DNA of 64,000 bases from Erythrobacter sp. HKB08 (GTDB lineage Bacteria; Pseudomonadota; Alphaproteobacteria; Sphingomonadales; Sphingomonadaceae). The notes below the pieces were generated by a model. It was not told where the DNA came from. It did no database searches and saw nothing but the letters and a program-made list of their open reading frames with translations. The DNA lies in NCBI RefSeq assembly GCF_004114695.1, contig NZ_CP035310.1, positions 372,001 through 436,000 of the forward strand. The letters are read 5' to 3'. Positions 58,349-64,000 of the stretch are shown piece after piece. Every line of letters begins with the position of its first letter. Within the stretch, counting starts at the first letter, position 1. The position numbers and the translations under genes were made by a program.

Positions 58349-60820
58349 TCAACGCTTCACACGCCAGCGTCGCCGCGTGGTGCCGCGGATCGACCCCGTG
58401 ACTGCCGCGCGTGCGACCCCTTTGAGCCCTGCAAAGACCGCCTTGCCGACACCGAAGGCGGCATCAGCCAGCTCGTCTTTCGGACCCTTCGGCGGCGACG
58501 CACTTCGCGGTGCATCCGCATGCGCGGCTCGCGGCGCATCGGCATGTCCCCGATGCGGCGGCGCGGGCGCGGCGCGGGCGTGCCCCGGGTGCTGCCCGCC
58601 GCCCGGACTGTCGCCCGGCTGCCAGCCGATCGGCTGGTCGTTGTTGTTCCCGGCGAGCTGGTCGATCAGGTAGCTTATCACCTCGCCCGCCACCATCAGC
58701 GTCGCTTCGGGCAGGCCGATCACCTCGTCGGTATGGCCCGCATCGCTGTCGGATATCTTGGTATCGCCATGCGCCGGATTTGCCGGGTGGTGCGGATCGG
58801 GCGCGGCAGCCCCCTGCGGCGCTGCTCCCTTAATCTGGGCGAGCTGCTTCAGGTAGAGCACCCGGCCGCCGAGCGGGTCGTCCTCTCCGCTGTCGAGCAG
58901 CGAGCGGATGAGCCAGTAGGCGCCCTTCCACCAGTCGATCGTGTACTGCAGCGGCACGATCGCCATGTACTCGGCCAGCGTGAACTCGTTCGCGCCGACA
59001 GGCCGGTCGTTGCGCCGCCGTTCCTCGAACTGCTCGAATGCGACCTTGGCGAGCGCCATGTAGGCGAACGGCAGGTAGAACAGCTTGGCCGCGCGGAAGC
59101 TCGTCGTGCTGTAGACCTCGTGCGGCTGTTCGACGATCGGCCCGCCGCGCCGCGGGTGGTTGTTGAGCACCGCATCCTGCGCCTGGACCGAGTGCGCCGC
59201 ACGCAGCCCGCTTTGGATCGCGCCCTCGACGGTCGCCATGTCGACATCGGTGCGCACCAGGTCGCCGGCGAAGAACACGCGCGGCAGGTGATCGGGATAG
59301 AGCGTCTGCGGTCGCCACGCCCAGCTGCCGGTGTCGTTGCGGAACAGGGTGAAGCTGGTGTTCGTGCGAACATGCGACTTGTCCCAGTCGATCAGCTCCG
59401 GCTTGTCGCCCCACTTCAGAATGCCTTCGAACTCGGGATAGTAGTTCGCAAACTCCTCGATCATGCGGACGCCCATCATCTTGGGGTCCTCCGCCGGAAT
59501 CGCGACGCCATCGGAGGCAGCGATGACCAGCACCGTCTTGTCGTTGAAGTTGTTGTTGTCCCACAGCTGCTGGATATCGATCACGGTCAGCCCGTATTTC
59601 GATCCCGCCAGCCCGATATGCTCGTTGGGGAACCCGTCGAGCTTCTTGGTGAGGTGCAGGTCGACGACCGGGATCGCAACGCTCGACAGGCGGCGCAGGT
59701 TGGCGAGCTCCGGTTCCTTCTCCACGATGCGCACGCCGTCGAGGGAATCGTCGCGCGTCATTACCAGCCGGCGCAGCGCGTCGATGCCGACCGCGAGGAT
59801 CACGTAGTCGTAATCTTCCTGGATGATCTCGTTTGCTTCGTACTCGCCTTCCGAATGCGGGGTCTTGCGCGAGCGCAGGATCGGCCGGTCGTCGAGCAGT
59901 CGGACCGTCACGATCTCGGTGTCGCACCTGATGGTGCAGCCATCATCCTCGAGCCTCTGGCGGATAGGCTTGATCAGCTTCTCGCTCATGCTGCCCTTGA
60001 GCAGCCAGGAGAAAGGCGCGCGGTCGGGGAAGGTGTAATTGTGGCGCAGGAAATTCTGGTAGGTCGCCGCCGCCGTCCACGAGCTCTGGATCGACCAGAT
60101 CAGCATCAGGATATAGTTCTGCATCGCCGCGACGTTCTCGGTCGCATAGCCGCGCGAATAGATGAACCCGTTCACATCGAGCATCTGGATCGTGTTCTGG
60201 CTGTCGCGATCGAACGGATGGGCGGCGAGGTCGATGCCGCTGTAGCCGAGGAGGAATATCTCGGCCGGAGACATCGCCCCCGACTTGAGGTTCTCGACCA
60301 CCGCTTCCATCGAAGTCGGGTTGAGCAATTCGATATATTTGTTCTGGTCGGTATCTTCCGGCTTCGTGGCCTCGCGCATCTTGGTGCCGGCGCGCGGCGA
60401 GAAGAATTTCTCGCGCGAATTCTCGCCCAGCACGTCGTCGCACAGGGCCCAGAAGTTGGTGTACCACTCGCAGAACATATGCGGGTAGACGTCGTATTCC
60501 ACGTCGTCGATTTCTTCCGACGAGGTGTTCCCGCCGAGCATCTTGTTGCGCTCGAACAGGGTCACGTCGAAGTCGTTCTCCTGCAGCTTGAGCGCGGCCT
60601 GCAGCCCCGCGATACCGCCGCCGATGATGGCGACCCGCGGCTTGGGGCCGGGCAGGCTGGTGGCATTGCCGCTCCTGCCCGCGCCGCGCGTCGCGGTCTT
60701 CCTGGGCTTGGCCTTGGAGGAGCCGCCCGCCTTCTTGGTGGTTCGCTTCGATGCCGCAGCCTTGGGCTTGGTCGCCGCCTTCGCCTTCGTCTTGCTTGCG
60801 GTCTTGCCTGTCTTGCTCAT
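58349..60820 (-). CDS. Carotene-desaturase-like flavoprotein with basic extensions
   Basis: The 823-residue protein begins with about 45 residues almost entirely Lys, Ala, Thr and Ser (KTKAKAATKPKAAASKRTTK), resembling histone-H1-like tails. The FAD domain follows (RVAIIGGGIAGLQAALKLQ; GGNTSSEEI; YPHMFCEWYTNFW, like PHMF of plant-type phytoene desaturases). A helical region lies near 600-660. The C-terminus is low-complexity His/Pro/Ala-rich and ends GTTRRRWRVKR. The amine-oxidase fold suggests isoprenoid desaturation or isomerisation. It overlaps the reductase stop (ATGA). The substrate is unknown. Confidence 0.85.
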   Translation of the reverse strand: MSKTGKTASKTKAKAATKPKAAASKRTTKKAGGSSKAKPRKTATRGAGRSGNATSLPGPKPRVAIIGGGIAGLQAALKLQENDFDVTLFERNKMLGGNTSSEEIDDVEYDVYPHMFCEWYTNFWALCDDVLGENSREKFFSPRAGTKMREATKPEDTDQNKYIELLNPTSMEAVVENLKSGAMSPAEIFLLGYSGIDLAAHPFDRDSQNTIQMLDVNGFIYSRGYATENVAAMQNYILMLIWSIQSSWTAAATYQNFLRHNYTFPDRAPFSWLLKGSMSEKLIKPIRQRLEDDGCTIRCDTEIVTVRLLDDRPILRSRKTPHSEGEYEANEIIQEDYDYVILAVGIDALRRLVMTRDDSLDGVRIVEKEPELANLRRLSSVAIPVVDLHLTKKLDGFPNEHIGLAGSKYGLTVIDIQQLWDNNNFNDKTVLVIAASDGVAIPAEDPKMMGVRMIEEFANYYPEFEGILKWGDKPELIDWDKSHVRTNTSFTLFRNDTGSWAWRPQTLYPDHLPRVFFAGDLVRTDVDMATVEGAIQSGLRAAHSVQAQDAVLNNHPRRGGPIVEQPHEVYSTTSFRAAKLFYLPFAYMALAKVAFEQFEERRRNDRPVGANEFTLAEYMAIVPLQYTIDWWKGAYWLIRSLLDSGEDDPLGGRVLYLKQLAQIKGAAPQGAAAPDPHHPANPAHGDTKISDSDAGHTDEVIGLPEATLMVAGEVISYLIDQLAGNNNDQPIGWQPGDSPGGGQHPGHARAAPAPPHRGHADAPRAAHADAPRSASPPKGPKDELADAAFGVGKAVFAGLKGVARAAVTGSIRGTTRRRWRVKR

Positions 60821-62316
60821 CGTCGCGCCTCCAGGAATGCGAATGGGCCGCGCAGTCGCGGGTTCTCCTCCATCAGGAAGGAAGGGCCGAGCTTGGTCAT
60901 CGCCTTGCCGATGTCGGACAGCCACGAAAGGTGCCAGGCAAGGTCGTCACTCGTCGAGGCGCGCCATCCGCGCTGCCACGCAAGCAGGTCGGCCATAGCG
61001 CCGCTCGCCGTGATCCCTCGCCGGGTGATGAGGCTGCGGACGGCTTCGATGCCTCCGCGCGTGAAATGTTCGGCCAGCCCCCACATGATTTGCCCGCTCA
61101 TGGCGAGCGGCTGGACGTTGAGCCCGCCGAAGCTGCAGCCCGAAATCTCGGCAAAGCTGCGGTCTTGCTGGGCCCGTTCGAAACCCTGGCGTGTGGCAAG
61201 GAAGACGCTTTCGCGGAAATGCCGGTTGCGCAGGATCTGGGCGAGGAACACGAGGTAGCGCATCGCCGGGTCGAAATAGTCTCGGAAGTCTTCCTCGTAG
61301 GGGGCGAAATCCTCGGCCGTGAAGGATCCGCGATCGAGCGCGGCGGCAATGGTTTCCGCCCCGAGGGTCGAGCTTTCCATGCCCTGCGTGATCCCCTCGC
61401 CGGTCATCGGATCGACGAAGCCGCCGGCATCGCCGACGAGGATGCCGCCTTCGAAATGGTTCCGTTTCACCCCGCCATACATGTGCACCGCGCCGCCCAG
61501 CGGCTTGCTCGCAATGCGGGCGTTCTTGCACCCGGGGTGGCGCCAGCGCAGCCGCTCGACCGCCTCGCGGAAGCATTGCTGGACCGACATGTCGAAGCGG
61601 TCGCAGGTCTCGGTCAGAAGGCCGATCCCCATGTTCGCGCGGCCGCCGGTCATGGGGAACATCCAGCCGTATCCGGGCACGTGGTCCTCGTCGAACCAGA
61701 TGGTCGCCTCGCCTTCCTCGATGTCGAGATTGTCGAGATAGACGCGCTGCGATGCGCCGATGTGCCGCCGGTCGGTGTGGCGCAGATCATGCGTTTTCGC
61801 GACCATCGACTGCACGCCGTCGGCCCCGACGATGACCGGCGCCTCGAGCGAAATCTCGTCCTTGCCCTGCCGCGCGGTCAGGACGTTCATCCCGTCCTTG
61901 CGCTCGAGCCCGCGGGCCATGGTGCCCTGGAACACGGTCGCGCCCGCCGCCTCGGCATTGGCGAGCAGCACGGTGTCGAGCTGGTCGCGCGGGATGATGT
62001 AGCCGTGCGGCGGCATGCCATGCGCGCCGTCGTAATAGGGAATCTCGCCGTGATAGGGCAGGCGTGGGCCGAAATAGACGCGGTTCTTGGTGATCGGCAG
62101 GCGTTCGTGCAGCGAGAGCGCTTCGATGCAGCCCATCTTCTCGAGAATGCGCAATCCGGCCGGTTCGACGAAGTCGCCGCACACTTTCTCGCGCGGAAAT
62201 TCGGCGCGTTCGACCACCGCGACATCGATCCCGCGCGTGGCGAGGTTCCAGCCCATGGCAGAGCCTGCCGGGCCTCCTCCAACAACTATGACATCGAAGC
62301 GCCGAGTTTGCGCCAT
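60817..62316 (-). CDS. Geranylgeranyl reductase family flavoprotein
   Basis: The 499-residue FAD enzyme has VIVVGGGPAGSAMGWNLA at the N-terminus, RAEFPREKVCGDFVEPAGL, the YAW-like segment GYGWMFPMTGGRANMGIGL and LVGDAGGFVDPMTGEGI, all hallmarks of geranylgeranyl reductase (ChlP/GGR) proteins, which saturate prenyl double bonds. The ATG at 62316 follows GAGG; a TTG at 62322 is an alternative. It leads the trio with the desaturase-like and prenyl synthase genes. There is no chlorophyll or archaeal lipid gene nearby. Confidence 0.9.
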   Translation of the reverse strand: MAQTRRFDVIVVGGGPAGSAMGWNLATRGIDVAVVERAEFPREKVCGDFVEPAGLRILEKMGCIEALSLHERLPITKNRVYFGPRLPYHGEIPYYDGAHGMPPHGYIIPRDQLDTVLLANAEAAGATVFQGTMARGLERKDGMNVLTARQGKDEISLEAPVIVGADGVQSMVAKTHDLRHTDRRHIGASQRVYLDNLDIEEGEATIWFDEDHVPGYGWMFPMTGGRANMGIGLLTETCDRFDMSVQQCFREAVERLRWRHPGCKNARIASKPLGGAVHMYGGVKRNHFEGGILVGDAGGFVDPMTGEGITQGMESSTLGAETIAAALDRGSFTAEDFAPYEEDFRDYFDPAMRYLVFLAQILRNRHFRESVFLATRQGFERAQQDRSFAEISGCSFGGLNVQPLAMSGQIMWGLAEHFTRGGIEAVRSLITRRGITASGAMADLLAWQRGWRASTSDDLAWHLSWLSDIGKAMTKLGPSFLMEENPRLRGPFAFLEARR

Positions 62317-62421
62317 AAGCAACCGCCTCGTTCTGTCCTCAAAACGAGCGACCCCCTTTTGCGCTCAGCCTAGGGGAAATCCCTGCATGTGCAAGAAACT
62401 TAATATTAATTACGCGCCCCG

Positions 62422-64000
62422 TCAGACCGGCACGGCCATCTTCTTCGTTCCGAAGATCGACTGCCAGCTTTCGATCTCCTCGACCACGACATCGCTCATC
62501 GCGTGGGCGAGGTCGACGAAGTCGCCATAGCTGGTGTCGCGCTCGTTGCCGTCGATGAGCAAGTCGACCCGCCGCCGCAAGCGGTCGAGCTTGGTCGCCG
62601 AGACGTCGGAAATGGCCGCGAAGCGCTCGAAATCGCCGAAATAGCGGATGCCGGCAAAGGCTGCGCCAAGCGTCGGGAAAGCGACGCCGAGGAAGGTCAG
62701 CGGCTTGCTGAAGGCATAGGGCACCGATTTCGGGATCACTCCGAGCGCTGCGAAAAGCTCCATCAGGAGGAACCCGCCAACCGAGATGATGGCGAGCACG
62801 AAGAGCACTTCGGACACGCGGTCGAGATTGTGGTGGACCTTCTCCAACCGCTCGACCTTGCCGCGATGATAGTCGCGCTGGCCGACGAGATAGGGCCGCA
62901 GCACCTTCTTCGCATGTTCGCGCAGATAGGCGTGGGTCAGCTTCATCTCCGGGATGCCCGGCGCCATGGTCCGGGCACGCGCGTCGAGTTCGGGCCACTG
63001 CGCATCGCGCGACTTGGGCCAGCGGCCGATCGGGCGGGTACAGCCGAGCGAGAGCATCATCGGCGCATGGCGCAGATATTCCGCCACGCGCCGCGTGCCG
63101 AACCAGCGGCGGTGCCAGTTGCCGCGCGTGCCCGCGATGGTGATCAGCACGATCAGGATCAGCAGCAGGAATTCGAGCAGGGCGAAGGGCCATTTCCACT
63201 CCGCTCCGACCAGCGGGAGATAGGCGACGCCGCCGACGATCGCTGCTGCCGACAGGATGAAGCTCGCGACCATTCCGCCGCGATAGGCATCGGAAAGGTA
63301 AGTCGCGATCCCGTCGGCGAGAGCGAAATGCGGGATTACGTCGCGCCCGACCTCGTGGACGAATGCCTTGTCCGCGCCGGGGAGGTTTTCCAGCTCGACC
63401 AGCATCGGGCCGAGGCTTCCGCTCTCGATATTGCGCGGGTCCTCGTAGCGTTGGACGAGCGAGCGAAACGGCCGCCCGTCACCGCCGAACAGCGCCTCGA
63501 TCCGGCGATAGGCGTGGAACCGGCGTGCCGAGAAGGGGCGCCAGGCACCGTGCTCGAGATGGTCCGAGGCATCCGCCATCGCCGCCCAGGCCTCTTCGGT
63601 GCTCTGCGCGATGGCTTCGACGATCAGGTCCTGCCCGCTATCCGCAGGCGTCTCGAGCGCGGCAACGAGGTCGGCCGGGTCGGCCAGCATCTGCATCGAG
63701 GAGGGATTGCGCGCATCGATCCACACGACCGGCACTTCGGCGACGAGCGCCTGATTGATCGTGTCGCGCGTGCCGCCGAGCGCACTGGGAGACGAGCCGT
63801 CCCATACCGCGACCAGCACGTCGCTCATCTCGACCGTCACCGTGCTCGCCGCGCGCGAGCGGTCGGAAATCAGCAGCATCACGTCCTGCGCCGCGCGCGA
63901 TCCGGGGGCGACGTGGGGCAGCTTCGCCAGCCCTTCGAGGACGAGCGCATCCTGGTCGGCAAGCTCGAAACAGGCGGCCCTGTCGCCGAGCGCTTTCAGG
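62422..64000 (-). CDS. SLOG-like domain membrane protein, partial
   Basis: The frame is open to the right edge on the minus strand, so the 5' end is missing; 525 residues are visible. The N-terminal part has the nucleotide-binding pattern SDVLVAVWDGSSP ... LGGTRDTINQAL with VPVVWIDAR, resembling SLOG/YpsA-like Rossmann proteins. After a helical middle come two pairs of membrane helices: about AAAIVGGVAYLPLVG and LLEFLLLILIVLITIA, then VLFVLAIISVGGFLLMEL and FLGVAFPTLGAAFAGI. These are followed by a SLATT-like helical tail. An in-frame GTG at 63882 is too late to keep the whole SLOG fold. Such SLOG-membrane fusions are suspected second-messenger sensors. Confidence 0.65.
   Translation of the reverse strand, partial: LKALGDRAACFELADQDALVLEGLAKLPHVAPGSRAAQDVMLLISDRSRAASTVTVEMSDVLVAVWDGSSPSALGGTRDTINQALVAEVPVVWIDARNPSSMQMLADPADLVAALETPADSGQDLIVEAIAQSTEEAWAAMADASDHLEHGAWRPFSARRFHAYRRIEALFGGDGRPFRSLVQRYEDPRNIESGSLGPMLVELENLPGADKAFVHEVGRDVIPHFALADGIATYLSDAYRGGMVASFILSAAAIVGGVAYLPLVGAEWKWPFALLEFLLLILIVLITIAGTRGNWHRRWFGTRRVAEYLRHAPMMLSLGCTRPIGRWPKSRDAQWPELDARARTMAPGIPEMKLTHAYLREHAKKVLRPYLVGQRDYHRGKVERLEKVHHNLDRVSEVLFVLAIISVGGFLLMELFAALGVIPKSVPYAFSKPLTFLGVAFPTLGAAFAGIRYFGDFERFAAISDVSATKLDRLRRRVDLLIDGNERDTSYGDFVDLAHAMSDVVVEEIESWQSIFGTKKMAVPV

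Noticed and set aside
62400-62409. Palindrome TTAATATTAA upstream of the reductase gene
   Set aside because: Ten AT bases of self-complementary sequence in an AT-rich promoter area are weak evidence for a specific site.

Overview
The window is a dense, high-GC (about 65%) bacterial chromosome segment with no phage, insertion sequence, rRNA or CRISPR array. Its gene families (single large NAD-specific glutamate dehydrogenase, CYP153-type P450, CHASE2 cyclase, POT peptide transporter, exported amidohydrolases, standalone PqqD-like protein with an asparagine-synthase-like cyclase) and its frequent ATGA/GTGA gene overlaps point to an aerobic alphaproteobacterium. The order Sphingomonadales, family Erythrobacteraceae, is the best guess. 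This is inferred from gene content, because no 16S gene is present.

Layout. 1-7.7 kb: the start of glnE, an exported M28 peptidase, agmatine deiminase, thrS with a downstream TSUP permease, and a Tat-exported PhoD phosphatase. thrS is preceded by a threonine-rich leader peptide with alternative hairpins, which looks like a transcription attenuator. 7.8-11.6 kb: a small operon of membrane proteins plus a 63-aa XRE regulator with a TGTAAA dyad upstream, then hydrolase, TPR and luciferase-like genes. 11.8-24 kb: NAD-glutamate dehydrogenase, a ferredoxin-reductase-like flavoprotein, queG, an ABC exporter pair, a CYP153-type P450, an exported MsrB and a PilZ protein. 24-34 kb: tRNA-Leu(TAA), ihfB, a GntR regulator divergent from a POT transporter, a translationally coupled amidohydrolase / metal-less amidohydrolase / FKBP set, nnrU-like, a crotonase and dxs.

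34-39.5 kb, all on the minus strand: a Zur-like regulator, a CHASE2 adenylate/guanylate cyclase and three exported proteins. Those three are built from one, two or three copies of the same roughly 50-residue two-cysteine module, which I do not recognise. msrA follows with a small membrane protein. 39.6-43.8 kb: purH, a heparinase II/III protein and rpe. 43.9-48.3 kb: a compact RiPP (lasso-peptide-like) cluster with a PqqD-type recognition protein, twin 42-aa precursors, an asparagine-synthase-like cyclase and an ABC exporter. No leader peptidase is present. 48.4-53.7 kb: a DUF2141-like protein, a possible Tam41-type cytidylyltransferase beside a diacylglycerol kinase, an M20 amidohydrolase and an acyl-CoA synthetase.

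53.8-64 kb: a 1202-aa TIR - degenerate cyclase - ATPase - TPR protein, a minus-strand isoprenoid trio (polyprenyl synthase, desaturase-like flavoprotein with odd basic ends, geranylgeranyl reductase family), and a membrane protein with a SLOG-like domain cut by the window edge. The strongest candidates for undescribed biology are the twin-precursor RiPP cluster, the CHASE2 cyclase with its repeat-module exported proteins, and the thrS attenuator.
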